From assembly GCA_025642065.1 (NCBI GenBank), contig JAODUP010000185.1, positions 444,501 through 508,500 on the forward strand: a stretch of 64,000 nt of DNA, read 5' to 3'. Below the pieces are notes generated by a model. That model worked only from the letters and a program-made list of their open reading frames with translations. It made no database searches and was not told the DNA's origin. The stretch comes from Paralvinella palmiformis. Taxonomy: Eukaryota; Annelida; Polychaeta; Terebellida; Alvinellidae. Made by a program: the position numbers and the translations under genes. Shown piece after piece: positions 1-12,382 of this stretch; position 1 is the stretch's first letter; every line of letters starts with the position of its first letter.

Positions 1-207
1 AGATTCCGTGTGCACTTTTTTCCAGCATAAAATAAATAATATGATTAACGTGTCGACGTAAATGTCACTCGAGAATGTAAACAAACAAAGATGGAATGAC
101 AGTGATGTTTATGAGATTAATATCACTTTGATATCTCCTACAACTGAACTGGAACTGTAAGTGTAAGGTATGTTATCAACTTTGCCATTGTTGCTTTGAG
201 TTGAATG

Positions 208-256
208 CTCTCTCTCTCTCTCTATCTATCTATATATCTCACTTTCTATCTATCTA

Positions 257-293
<37 letters not shown>

Positions 294-306
294 CACACAC
301 ACACAC
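208..306. repeat. Compound microsatellite (CT, TATC, TA, AC)
   Basis: A run of CT passes into TATC/TA tetranucleotides, then a long TA run, then AC. The order pyrimidine repeat, TA, AC recurs elsewhere in the window. Confidence 0.95.
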
Positions 307-2235
307 ATTCTTTTGTTAGTTAGCAGAAGGTGAAAAATTGCTTGGCTGCGTTGTTTTGCGCCAATTCATCTTAACCAGACATTTTATCGACGTCAATAAA
401 TTATTAATGGCATCTCCAGGTAAAGGCCATTGCATAATCGAGATAAGAGAGAACGAAATAAATCTTCATTTCTTACCTGTCAAGATATCACCAGATCCAT
501 TCGGGATATCCAGGAAGTAGGTTATCCAGATACCATGTGGAACTTCGGTATTCCAAAAAAACAGGTGATCTTAAAACTCAAAACGCCAAAAGAGCTGCCC
601 TGCCAGGTATGCTAAATACGAGTAGCCCTCATTACAGGTGTCACAGGTCAACCGATATTGGTGAATTACCTACTTGGCCTTTAATTAATCCTACCTCGAA
701 TGTTTACACCGAGGTATAAACACACACACCGATTATCTAACTAACACGTGGTCCGTATAATCCACGTCGGTCACAACCAACATGCTGATATGACAATCAC
801 ACAATCGACGTACTATCTGGTTACCGTGGCCTACAATTGGCCACGTACTCGATGCGCATCCAACAGCTCGCAGCAGGCAATCCAACTACTAACCGTTCGT
901 TTAGGAACGCGGCGGCCCGTCAGCGGCACTCCATACGCGTGTAGACCAAGCCAGCGGGTTGAGCTCGGCACGAGAGAGGAAGAGAGAGCGCGAAAGAAAA
1001 CCACTAAAAGTGCGGATCCTCTTTAACCAACACTCCTCGTCCGCGGCCTGCCGGTGTACGCGAAGCCTTAACCGAAATAATGAAAGGCGAACTAGCTCCG
1101 CCGACGGTTAGACATTTCTAGTCGATTAATTTTTCACCGGGCAACAGCTAAATCAACTCCGCTCAATTGTGGCCGGGTTCATAAAGCCATTGAAGAGCCG
1201 AGCAGGCAGGCACGCTTAAAAAGGCCAACGAAGAGCCAATTTCTACTCTCAGACAGAGAGACACAGACACACACACACACACACTCTCATATCTGTGCGG
1301 CATATGTTTGTTTGGCTGAAGGCCCGTGCGCTACCAGATACCGGCGGCAAAACGATGCCAGCCCGACGTAAGTACACGCCGAACACGCAAATATTATACG
1401 CCGCACACAGGTATAAGGGCACACACAGGAGGGAATGACGGGCGAGAGAAATACATGTTGAGCGAGGATCTATTGTTTCTAGCATCTTTATCCGCACCGC
1501 AGCCCGCAAACCATCCCCCCACCGCCTCCTCGAGATTATAATCACTCTCATCGACCTACCTGATATTAATGAAGTTCGCTGTCACGTGATCGACCTGGGT
1601 TTTTTTCACCTGGAAGCGTTCCCCTCCGCCAATGATTTGTTTGTGTACGTCACTCTGACAAAATAATGGTATTTATATATCTGTTCTCGTAGATATATGT
1701 AGATCAATTGTGTGTGTGTGTGTGTGGACGTCGAGAAGGATGTGGGTATCAGCTGTTTGGGGACGTTTACAAGCTGGACAGTCACATATGTACATACAGG
1801 TTGACAAACGGGCCTGAAAATAGACGTACCTGTGTGTGTGCGTGTGTGTGTGATTTTATGTGCAGCCACAAAGAAAACTATATCGTGTTCGATTCCTTGA
1901 AGCCGGAATGGAAAAGCTTTAAGACAAGACCCTCCCTCGTGCGATAGTTCTCTGGAGCCAATTCAACAATTAAGAACATGACGTCTTAATCACGTCACAT
2001 TTATCGCCCAATGTATCATTACGGAAGCCACACACGGCTGATGTGTAACGCGTGTAATTAACACAAAACTCCTAGGATAGCCCAGTGTGTAACCGTTAGT
2101 TCTTTATTCCAGCACAATATAGATAGCTCACTCTAAAGAGAACTATTTCAACAAGATGACGACGTTTTAAAAGCCGTATAATTGGCCCGTCATCGCGGAA
2201 AGATAATGCATTATGTCGCGAATCGGGAGGGGCGG

Positions 2236-2285
<50 letters not shown>
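2236..2285. repeat. Compound microsatellite (TC)n(GT)n
   Basis: About 11 TC units are followed directly by about 13 GT units. The open frames crossing it are repeat translations. Confidence 0.95.
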
Positions 2286-2520
2286 ACACGTGAGATCATG
2301 TCTCGCACCTTTTCAGACGTTGATTTGTGGGTTTGGGCCCTTTAATTACCACGTACTGCTGTCATTCGTGATGGAAAACGATGGACAAACAACACTGAGA
2401 AAAGACAGCACACAAAAGAATGTTTGTACACGGGACATGACGGCTTTCGAATAGTGGAGGTGGCCGAAACAGCTTAGGTACGACATAGGGTTCTTAATTA
2501 TCAAAACTGTACGCGAAGTA

Positions 2521-2715
2521 TGATGATAATGATGATGAATGTTTTCCGGCCACTTTTATGCGCATGGAAGGCTAAATGGGCCGAGCGACCTCCAAAAGTA
2601 ATGAAGGGAAGGAAGTCAAAGATGAAACACCCTTCAGATACGTCCACGCCCCGATTCGAACAAGGGTGGTAGTGATATGTGAGCCAATACGCTACCGTTA
2701 GAGCACGGCGGCGCG
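2521..2715 (-). mobile_element. SINE-B copy, tRNA-derived, minus strand
   Basis: Read on the minus strand it starts with a tRNA-like head (A-box like AACGGTAGCG, B-box like GTTCGAATC), then a body with CCCATTTAGCC-type sequence, and ends in ATC/ATT units. It matches at least eight other copies or fragments in the window. This copy has several substitutions and target-site repeats were not obvious. Confidence 0.8.
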
Positions 2716-3028
2716 AAATATGTGAACTTATGTATTACAAGATGCCGGTATTCCAAGAGCAGAAAATTAGACAGATAAATTATGATAAAAGCCAGACTCG
2801 GACAATGAGGCACGATTTGAGAGGAGAAAAAAGTGCGAACACGATGGAAAATAATGAAATTGTGCATTCCTCTCTAATTCGAATGAACATGCCAAACAGG
2901 AGCGTATACCTGTGTCGTGACTTCCCACAAAAACAAATTATGTTGCTTTTGGCTGCAATTTTACACTCATAGAAATATGATTTACCAAGCCCGAAGCTGT
3001 GAGTTTTTTTTATGGTGACCCCCCCCCC

Positions 3029-3033
<5 letters not shown>

Positions 3034-3062
<29 letters not shown>
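3034..3062. repeat. (CT)n microsatellite
   Basis: About 14 CT units, preceded by a C homopolymer near 3020-3028. Confidence 0.95.
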
Positions 3063-3064
<2 letters not shown>

Positions 3065-3754
3065 AACCGTTTGTTACGCAGTCGCTCACGTATGTTGCTC
3101 TTTCAAAAACCTCTTCAAACACGTCGGAACACCTGAACTCGTAAATAACATTTCATTTATTATCATCCGGCCGCAGCCGGCTAAGAAGTGTATTGTTTTT
3201 GAAACCGCCTCCAGCCAACTACCAAAAAAAAAAAGAATTTCACTCGCCATCGACGTTCAGCAATACCTGCAGCGCTCCAACACCGCAGCGGACAAAAAAT
3301 GAACTACAGGAAAATGCCAGCTATTCCTACCTTGAAAAAAGTTGAATTATTAAACCGATGTTTCTAACATAACGACGTTCATTAATTTAACCGGTCCACA
3401 TAGTCTTAAAGAACCGAGTAACAACGTATCATCATCATCATCATCTGTTAGAATATTCTCCTGTTATCAGATAAGAGATGCCAATTTTGCGATAAAGATT
3501 CAACGACTGTTCTTTGAGATGCAGCATAACGCTGATATGACTAACACTTTCACTGAGGAACTATTCCAGTTCAACGAATGACGGCGAATCAGGTCAGGTC
3601 AGGTAGGGTTTCTTTCAATGAACATCGAGAGATAAACAACGACAACGCAGTAACAAAAAACCTGCGGTTTGAATGCCATGTTCGATAAAGGTACCGTTTT
3701 GTCGCGGATGAAAGGCATCACTTTCTTGCCACGAAAGGAACAGCCGCGTTATAA

Positions 3755-3946
3755 CGATGATGGTGATGATTTGGTGTTTTACGGCCACTTTTGTGCACGT
3801 GGTAGGCTAAACGGGCCGAGCGACCTCCAACGGTAATGAATCGAAGTCGAAGATGAAACACCCTTCAGATATGCCCACGCCGAGGTTCGAACACCGGTGG
3901 TAGTGATATGTGATCCAACACGCTACCGTTAGAGCGCGGAGGCGCC
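3755..3946 (-). mobile_element. SINE-B copy, minus strand
   Basis: Same family as the copy near 2.5 kb. On the minus strand it runs from the tRNA-like head (ends near 3946) through GTTCGAAC and the GGCCCGTTTAGCCTACC body to a short CATCATC-type tail near 3755. A GATA microsatellite follows its head side. Confidence 0.8.
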
Positions 3947-3981
3947 CCAGGCGCGTTATAGATGCGCCACGCCAGACAGAT

Positions 3982-3982
<1 letters not shown>

Positions 3983-4021
<39 letters not shown>

Positions 4022-4029
4022 CAGATAGA
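3983..4029. repeat. (GATA)n microsatellite
   Basis: About ten near-perfect GATA units followed by GACA variants. Confidence 0.95.
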
Positions 4030-5750
4030 CATATCCGTCTGTACTTTACGTTAGGAAGCGGCCGAGTTTGATCCACGCCCGAGAACGACGACCAACAAAG
4101 CTTCGACCTCTACCACTCTAGACGCGCGACGAGACACCGCTGTCCAATGCACAGTTCGAGGTGAAGTGGACGGGTTTCAGATAGGATCTGTTATGGGTCT
4201 GCGGGCTCTCTTCGCGGGCTGGCGAACCTGCCGAAGGCCCCAGTCGGTATACGAGATCCTCTAACAGAAGAAGCTCGTTACCCGAGAAATGAAGTACTAG
4301 GCGGATCGTTATGAAACGCGGTTCGGCTTCGAGGAGCTTCTTAAGTCTGTGGATACAAAACCCGACCGTGCTGTTTGGCGGCGACGGCTTCTGGGTGTCG
4401 CCGCGAACTGTCTATGACCCGGAGAGTATATCTACCTCGTTATCTCCAAATCGGCCCCCATTTATGATGAAGAAATAACATTTCCGCCAACTTATCGTAA
4501 CACTTCGTTGTGTGGTCTCAGGGAGTAGGTGGAAAAAATGAATGCCGCTATGCGTGTAAGATATTTCTGTGTCTCAGCAGGCGTCTGCATATACGTATAT
4601 CTGTGTGTATTTGGCGTATCTGTCATTGTACGATGTTTTCGGGGGTAATGGCGTGTCAAGCTTTGTGCTTAAAACTATAAATTCCGCCGAGCCAGCGAGC
4701 GAAGTCAGCCGATGCTGTCACAATACGCCAGACACGGGTTAGTAGTAAACCATACAAATGAAACATCTCCCTCTCTCTCTCTCTCCCTCTCCCCCTCTCT
4801 CTTCAAACAAAGGCGTTTACTGTGATCCGAAGCGGTTGTAAAGCACACAAATAAAACGCCTCTCTTCAAACAGAAGAGGTATTTACCGGGATCCGAAGCA
4901 GTTGCGAAGCTGGAAAATAATAGCATCTGTTACTCTCACCGGAAAGCGGTGATTTATCAACTCGTTACGGTAAATACATACCACACTTAACGGTAGATCT
5001 CTTAAGATCGGCCCTCAGAGAAACACGACGAAGGGGGGCGTCGGTGAACACAGTTTCCTCACCGTGATGATATCCAAGCTCACCCGTGACACACCTGACC
5101 GCTGCGTCATCGTCACGTGCCACATCCGTGTCACCGGGAAGCTATTGTTACGGTTGGTACTTTCCGAGCGAAAGGTTAATACTGAGCTATTCCATAATCA
5201 GGACGACAGCTAGCCTTGAGGCCGACGGAGTTAACTACAAACAGCTAAACGTGTCGGGTCGGTGACCCTGTGCTGCCACCTGGAGGGAACACTTGTAATC
5301 AGATGGCTGTGCGAGACTTCCGTTTAACGGTTGAAGAGGCACAGAGTGAGGGTTGAGTCTTGCCCGAGGTTACGCGCGCGCACACACACACGCGTACACA
5401 AACGATGTTGGTCTTTTCACATAGATTAGTACCACCTAACAGATGGCAACGTTACATCGACGAACAATCACTGATCAATGGCCATGTATCATTAAATGTA
5501 TCAATATATCATTAAATGCTCCGCTGATCTGGCAAACTGTGATTGATTTTTACCTATCTTAATCGATCATATTTCCATTGATATACTTGATTTTTTATTG
5601 TTGGATCATCGTGTTATAATCCCGAATCAATCATGAAACAGAAGCGCATAGATACTTATTTCCAGATTGAACTCGATAATATATAATAATCTTATATATA
5701 ATGACTGGCTGAAACGACATAGTATGATAGATTAGAGGCAGGTACGTGTG

Positions 5751-5753
<3 letters not shown>

Positions 5754-5801
<48 letters not shown>
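5754..5801. repeat. (TA)n(TG)n microsatellite
   Basis: A TA run of about 14 units changes to a TG run of about 10 units. Confidence 0.95.
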
Positions 5802-5802
<1 letters not shown>

Positions 5803-6450
5803 TTGTGTTGTGACGTATGTGGTGTTGTTTGATGCGTGGTGAGGTATTGCCTGCCTGCTTCACCACGCACGAACAACGGGAGTCTTATGTTACATAACGT
5901 AAACATAATCCTTCTTGATAAATACTTGTCCAGGTTAGGGCTGCAGCTGTAGCTGGCAATCAAGAACACACTGTCCATAACAGCTGGCTTTCAGCTGACA
6001 ATCCTTTGTTATATCCCAAGAAGTGGTCTTGAAATGGAACTAGGTAAGGAAATTCAAATGAAATACACATGTTAATACGCATGCGTGCACGTGCCGCTCA
6101 TACGAACACACAGGTACGCGCGCGCACATGCATTGACCCCCCTCTCGCCCGGTACACAAACGTACTTCATTTAGTACTAATTTAACTAAACCGGAAAGAG
6201 AGAGAGAGAGAGAGAGAGGAAGCCCACACAGAATGAAAATAGATAATTGTTGACAACATCTGTGTCAATTTTAGAACGTCACACAGACAGACAGATATAT
6301 GATGAAACAGGCAGGTAGACAGACAAACAGATAGACAGGCAGGCAAATAAACGGACGGACAGATGCCGACATGTACTTTTGATCTTGATGGCTGTTAGTA
6401 CAATGGCCACAGCTGGAGCAGACCTAAACGACCTATGTTATAACGGCATA

Positions 6451-6453
<3 letters not shown>

Positions 6454-6481
<28 letters not shown>
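6454..6481. repeat. (AC)n microsatellite
   Basis: About 14 uninterrupted AC units. Confidence 0.95.
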
Positions 6482-8692
6482 CAACATAACCTCCCCCCCC
6501 AAAAAACAGTGACAACTGATCTCTGATATTGAACTTTGGACTATTCTCACCTGACCGGTCATTGTTCACCCATAAGGCCCGGCGATAATAAAACACGGTA
6601 GTCAGTATGACAACACAAATTATGGCCAAATTCGAGTGTGAAAAAGAAGGAGTCACATATAGAGTCACTGAACAAAGAACGAATGAACTTTCACCCGATT
6701 TGGTGTTTACAGATGAGCGCGTTATCTGTTACGTTAATGGGATAGTGTTCCATTGAACAAAGCCAAACTTTCATTCGACAGACTATGTGATGACGCTCAG
6801 TAGCTACGCCTTTTCACCGACTGGAGGAAGCTGATTCTAAATTAGCACATTTCAATGGGCGATTGTTAATATCATCATTCCATTTAGGTTGCCTTCGTTA
6901 AAAGTCTCCCATGACTGTGAACATAATTAATGTTGACAAAGCCAGAGAGAGAGAGAGAGCATTAAAAAGGACAACGAAACTATAACCATTCGGTTGTACT
7001 TAATACTGTCTAAGTTTGACTGGAGAGTGATTGCTGTCTTTTGTTATCGACTTTTAGCAGCATGTGCTCTGACCATCCAGTCAACATTAATCACTCTTCA
7101 TCGTGTCACATCAGGATTCCTTAATTAATTTCAGTCTCTGATTAAAACAGTCTCTCTCACACACACACACACATGCGCGTGTCCGTGTGTGTGTGTGTCA
7201 TCTATAAATACCACAACGATAGATTATGGCAAGTTTGCCGAAAGTTGATAGCATGCGTGTATGAGTGCGCGCCCGGGTGTATGATGTACTTGCTCACTTA
7301 TAGACCTATGTCTCTGTCAAAGTCTGCGTCTCAACTGTTAATTCCACGTATCTGTTTAACCGGGAATTCTTTCATTTCATAAACACCATTGATAAAGTCG
7401 TTAACTCTGAACAGAAAATGGCCGAAACGACAAATAATTCCTTAACACATCGAAAAATACAACCCACTCGATCCGTAAACATGTGTCTGAAATATAGAAA
7501 TCAATGTTTACAAAATCTAATCACGTTCTCAAATAAAAATCACTGACTTACCGAACTCCATACAAGTTTCCATATTTCTGTTTTTGTTATCAGTTCTTGC
7601 CGTTGTTTATAATATTATATTATCTTCCGAACTCTGATTCTCGCCGTACCATACACCCCATGCTATATCCAGATGATCGTATATGTACCAACGGCGCCCC
7701 GGACGAATGCGGCATTAATTAAATGGTATTATCAACAGATAACGACTCCCGCTATCTTCTTATTATCAACCGAGAGCGGATGGCCTTCTTTAACCAATGA
7801 TCAGCTTCCTTAATGCCAACGACGAGGCCAAGCTTATAAACAGACCCCTCACATCGCGTACCACTGACTCATAAAACAGTGTCCCTGCTCTCTTTCTCCC
7901 CTCTCTCTCTCTCTCTAAAGTTTTGCCATTGCATCGTGTTCAGTTGTTTTTTTTTTGGTCCTGAAAGCGAACGGCTTTCGCCGAAGACGATGGTGGCGGC
8001 CGGGATCTGGAAACGGAACCGAGTAAAACCACGCGCCAGCGCCACCAGACGTGAAGCCGGGTAACTAACTGGCCGATAGTTACGATGTTGTGTATATCGG
8101 TTGCCATGGGGACTCCTTCGGACAGATGGCGACCGATGAGAGATAAAGCTCTGACGTCACGCCGCTCTCGGCCGACGGACAAAGGAGGAGGGGGAGGTTC
8201 TGATGTGTCGTCATCCGGGTATTATTTATAATACTATCGAATCGGGGAATGACGAAAATATGCAAAGACATCCCCGGAGACCCATAGTCATGTCTGCATT
8301 GGATTGGGAGGGGGTAAACCCTCTGGACTGACCGGCGGGTGTTTGTGGGCGTGTCGGATGGGAGGGCGCCGCCTAGCGTCTGACTGTGGGAAGCCTTCCG
8401 TCCATCCGACTGATCTTCAACTTCGCCTCACGCCTCACTGGCGGCATTCACCAGAAGCGTTAATTAGATTCGCAGCAGAACTGTCCATTGTTCTGATTAA
8501 AGCCCGCCAGAGGTCAGTCATGAGGACAGTCGTCGTAGACTAACAGCGTGACATGTCTTTGTTCGTCGTGTTTACAGTCATCTTGGTCGATTTATTAACA
8601 GCTCGAAAACAAACTTTGGGTGATAGAAACGAGGAAGTAATTTATAAGTTAAAGTGCTTATATTATTCAATTATACAGCGTACTCTAATAAT

Positions 8693-8755
8693 ATCAAGCC
8701 CGAAATAGAAAAGTGCAACATTCCTAATATTGTGCTTTTCTATTTTAGGCTTGAT
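8693..8755. other. 63-nt hairpin with about 30-bp stem
   Basis: The sequence from ATCAAGCC to GGCTTGAT folds on itself: about 30 positions pair across a loop of about 3 nt. By hand I count two mismatches and three G-U pairs, with uninterrupted helices of 8 and 11 bp. The size and shape fit a microRNA precursor or a very small fold-back MITE. I recognise no known mature microRNA in either arm, so the type is left open. Confidence 0.55.
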
Positions 8756-9000
8756 TTTGATTGATGAAAGCTAGCTGTAGCCTGGTTTTGTGTGATTGAT
8801 AGTGACTTGGTTTTATTTAGATGATCCTTTTAGTACTTTGTTTTTCCTTTCAGTTTTTCTAATGATAAAAGTAATTAAATTTTAGCTGTAATTAAATATA
8901 TTTTAACCAGTTTGGAGTCATAATTGCTGTATGAATAAAAGGATAACACCCTCGCAAGCGCCTTAACTATCTTTATAAAACACACGCGCGCGCACACAGC

Positions 9001-9136
9001 GGGACTGGTGAGACATAATACATGTTTCAGCGTGAATAGTCCCACTCTGGATTCAGTCCGGTGAAGAATTGTTCAGAGTACGAATTCATGCTTCGAGGTT
9101 CTCTGTGCCAGTGCCTTATTCCACACAACTGAAACA
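9001..9136 (-). repeat. Interspersed repeat R3, minus strand
   Basis: The reverse complement (GTGTGGAATAAGGCACTGG ... GACTGAATCCAGAGTGG ... GTCTCACCAGTCCC) matches two plus-strand copies at 16.5 and 17.0 kb. The family is about 120-135 bp. No coding potential or tRNA head was seen, and its class is unknown. Confidence 0.75.
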
Positions 9137-9535
9137 CCATTTCCCCACAGGGCATCCTGTGGATATGTATCAGCTGATAGCGGTAATAGCTATAATGAGG
9201 ATATAAGTATTAGATCAAATAAGCTATATGATACACGACTATAACTAAGCACCATGTGAGTGAGCTGTATGGATCAGAATCCCACTCCATGTGTGTACGT
9301 CCACGAAACTAGACCGATAGAATGTGTGCCGTGTAATGATAAACAGCGATAGATTATTGCAACCCGATCCAATGTTATATAGTAAACCTTGAGCAGGTGT
9401 CTACACCTGGCGTTGGTTATCAGAAACAATCATATACCTCTCGGTGCCAGACTGGTCAATGTCATACGGCAAGGTAATATTATATACTGATCTAATCAAC
9501 AACTGATGCTAACCTCCAAGTAAATGGTAATAATG

Positions 9536-9572
9536 ATCTTAGAAGACTTCCTTACAGACAAACTTGAGCATA

Positions 9573-9606
<34 letters not shown>

Positions 9607-9624
9607 CAGACTTTGGCACTTCCG

Positions 9625-9671
<47 letters not shown>

Positions 9672-9903
9672 GTGCTCAAGTTTGTCTTTAAGGTGATTGA
9701 TGATTGATGTTTTACAGCCACTTTTGTGCACTATGTAGGCTAAATTGGGCCGAGCAACCTCGAAAGGTAATGAGGCAAAGTCAAAGACGAAACAACCTTC
9801 AGATATGCCCACGCCGAGATTCGAACGCGGTGGTAGTGATCTGTGGTCCAACATGCTACCGCTAGACCACGGAGGCTTTGTCTGTAAATAAATCTTCTAA
9901 GAT
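9536..9903. repeat. Palindromic element with TA/AC core, split by a SINE
   Basis: The left arm (9536-9570) is repeated in inverted form by 9673-9687 plus 9877-9903, once the SINE-B copy at 9688-9876 is removed. Between the arms lie a TA run, a 27-bp spacer, an AC run and a second TA run. This looks like a small fold-back or MITE whose right arm later received a SINE. Confidence 0.7.
9688..9876 (-). mobile_element. SINE-B copy with target-site duplication
   Basis: Minus-strand SINE-B with its tRNA-like head at the right end (GCCTCCGTGGTCTAGCGGTA on the minus strand). It is flanked by TTTGTCT at 9681-9687 and 9877-9883, the expected product of target-primed insertion. It interrupts the right arm of the surrounding palindrome, so it is younger than that element. 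Confidence 0.88.
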
Positions 9904-10242
9904 AATTTTTTTTGCATTCTTATATATATATATATATATAACCTTGGCATCCATGTAGATAGATTTAGTGTCCTCATAAACAAACATGGGCTTCCTTAGA
10001 AGTAGATTTTGGCATCCGTATGGACAACTTGGGCTTCCTTAAACAAACCATATATTACCGACATGTGAATATATGTTGTTAGCGGAATCTTATCTTGTTA
10101 TCAGCTAAGTAAATAGACTTTATCGAATCCAGCATCATTAAGGGTGTCCAATGTGGAAGAATGTGGACAAATTCAAAGTCGGATGCCGCACGCTTGGCTT
10201 CGCCAGAGTGATTTATTCTTCTGGATCAATGATAAAAAGTAC

Positions 10243-10316
10243 ACACACACACACACACACACAGAGAGAGAGAGGGAGAGAGAGAGCCCCTCTCTCTCTC
10301 TCTCTCTCTCTCTCTG
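10243..10316. repeat. (AC)n(AG)n(CT)n compound repeat with inverted AG/CT halves
   Basis: An AC run passes into an AG run, then a short CCC spacer, then a CT run. The AG and CT parts are complementary, so the single strand can form a hairpin of roughly 20 bp. Confidence 0.9.
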
Positions 10317-11111
10317 GACTACTGGTGTATGTAACATAGGTCGGTTTGTTGGTATGTAAATAAAGACAGCTCTTCAGATAACGGGCAGACTGTCGTAACT
10401 GATAAAGGCCTAGGTTCGGCCATAACCGCTCTAAAAATAAACACACGGCCATTACGAACAGATGCACCGAGGCTAATACCGATGGTGCAGCCACCTGGTG
10501 AATATTAGAGAAAACCAAATAAACGCCCCCTTCCGTAATATTGCTATAATTTTAGCGAACTGTACAACTCTCCCGTGCACGTATAATCGATTTCTTTGTA
10601 GAGTCTCGGCGCTGTTTATCCTAAAACAGATGGTTGAAGGGGAAAGGCTGCTGAGGCAGAAGACCTTTACTGATGAATGAAATATCCTACAGACACTGGC
10701 AATACTGAGATTTAGTTCTACGATTTGGCATATTTGCATTGTAGAGGACTATTACATAGTCTAGACTGATTTCTTATCATGAGAAACCTGTCTGGATCTT
10801 CTAACCCCACACTAATATCGCCCAGCATTTTTCATGCAATCAGGAATTAAAATCTTGAATAATATACAATCATAACTCTAACCACCTGCTGTTGTTTAAA
10901 AAGAATAATATAATTACTGTTATACCCCCGTTCCCATGGTAACAATTTAGAAAAATAAAAACACCAACCGGTTTCCATGTAGATGTTTTGTTTGCTGAAG
11001 GCCTCAGTAAATGTAAGAGGTTTTGACTTGCCAGTCTCCCCGCTGGTGCCATCCAGACTGCTCTCTGTCATCGTATGGATATGATGAGGAATCAGAATCT
11101 GGAAAAAATTA

Positions 11112-11117
11112 TATATA

Positions 11118-11152
<35 letters not shown>

Positions 11153-11183
11153 ATGACCATATCAGATTTTTCTAAAATTGTAG

Positions 11184-11223
<40 letters not shown>

Positions 11224-11250
11224 AACACAAACAAACAAACAAACAAACAA
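11112..11250. repeat. Microsatellite cluster (AT)n, (AC)n, (AAAC)n
   Basis: A TA/AT run to about 11149 is followed after 40 bp by an AC run (about 11190-11222) and AAAC units. More CATA units follow to about 11340. The cysteine- and valine-rich frames here are repeat translations. Confidence 0.95.
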
Positions 11251-11504
11251 ACACATGAACACAAACAAAACCACACACACATACATATAATACATTCAGG
11301 CCGTACATACATACATACTTACATACATACATACATACACACACATGCACACACCAGGTCCTAGTTATTGAAGATAAGTGCATACTCTAACCAGTTACGA
11401 TAGAGAGAAAGTGTGTTACATGAGCTAGTCGAGTCTAGACTGAGTATATCGTTGTCACTTAGAGAAATATTTCAACAATTTCTTCTGTGTCCTAGACATT
11501 CTCA

Positions 11505-11690
11505 CGTAAGACATCTGATAAAGCACTGCAGGTACAGAACCTCATGATCTGGGTTCGAAACACAGTGACACGTGGACACAGTTACCACTCCTCCATTTGT
11601 CCTCCCATGGATAACCGACATTGAGGTTAAAGATAAACTCACTCACTCGTTCACTCACTCACTCACCTCACCTCACTCTTTCGTCGACCA
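11505..11690 (+). mobile_element. SINE-like repeat R4 with ACTC tail
   Basis: It contains a B-box-like GGGTTCGAAAC and ends in a run of CACT/ACTC units. Sequences of the same layout (tRNA-like B box, about 150 bp, ACTC tail) occur near 43.26 and 54.91 kb. The family assignment is tentative because the copies are diverged. Confidence 0.45.
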
Positions 11691-12189
11691 CACGTGAAAG
11701 TATAAAAAAATTAAAACTGTTCCTGTAGCTGGTGAGAAGTATCACATTAGCATAGAAAAATCACGTGAAAACACTTAAGAAAAAGATACACCGAAAGAGC
11801 ACATACAAATTATTATAATATTAACATATCAGATTATTACACGTGACCTTGACATATTAACCCTACATCTCAGTGCACAAGAGAAATCTCTAATTAAAGG
11901 CCGTATATGACTCTTCACTTTATACGGTGCAATGCGTTAACCTGCACGATATATCGGCAATTCAGCTACTGGTATGTAGAGCGATGAGTATATTAGTCAC
12001 AATATATAGTATACACGTTTCATAAACATAATTTCTAAGTCATAATTATTGGCTGTTCTACTGAAAATATGGTCTTTAGTTTGAAATGTGTAATGATAAC
12101 ATAATGATCATAACGATATTAATGACAAATTAATGGCGAAACATATAAATGAACATTTATTGCAAATAACAGTAGTTATAATTTTTAAG

Positions 12190-12370
12190 AGAGGCGCTTC
12201 TGTGGTCTCGCGGTAGCGTGTTGGATCATAGATCGCTACCACCTGGGTTCGAATATCGGCGTGGGCATATATGTAGGGTGTTTCACCTTTGAATTCCCTT
12301 CATTACCTTTGGAGGTAATTCGGCCCATTTAGCCTATCATGTGCACAAAAATGGCCGTAAAACATCAATC
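12190..12370 (+). mobile_element. SINE-B copy, plus strand, 12-bp target-site duplication
   Basis: Full-length plus-strand copy: tRNA-like head (GTGGTCTCGCGGTAGCG, then GGTTCGAAT), body ending in the GTGCACAAAAATGGCCGTAAA region, tail ACATCAATC. The direct repeat ATAATTTTTAAG flanks it at 12178-12189 and 12371-12382, defining both ends. Confidence 0.92.
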
Positions 12371-12382
12371 ATAATTTTTAAG

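Larger units (their letters stand above)
1..2520. other. Intergenic flank, no recognised gene
   Basis: No open frame here shows a recognisable family, splice pattern or codon-like character. The stretch holds microsatellites (CT/TATC/TA/AC near 208-306, AC near 1262-1284, GT near 1709-1726, TC then GT at 2236-2285) and otherwise single-copy-looking sequence. About 860-1240 is less AT-rich than most of the window. Confidence 0.6.
4030..8692. other. Intergenic, microsatellites only
   Basis: No gene is recognised. Microsatellites: (CT)n near 4770-4802, (TA)n(TG)n at 5754-5801, (AG)n near 6196-6218, (AC)n at 6454-6481, AC then GT near 7158-7199. A perfect TGACGTCA octamer lies at 8152-8159 in a less AT-rich patch (about 7960-8560). 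Confidence 0.55.
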
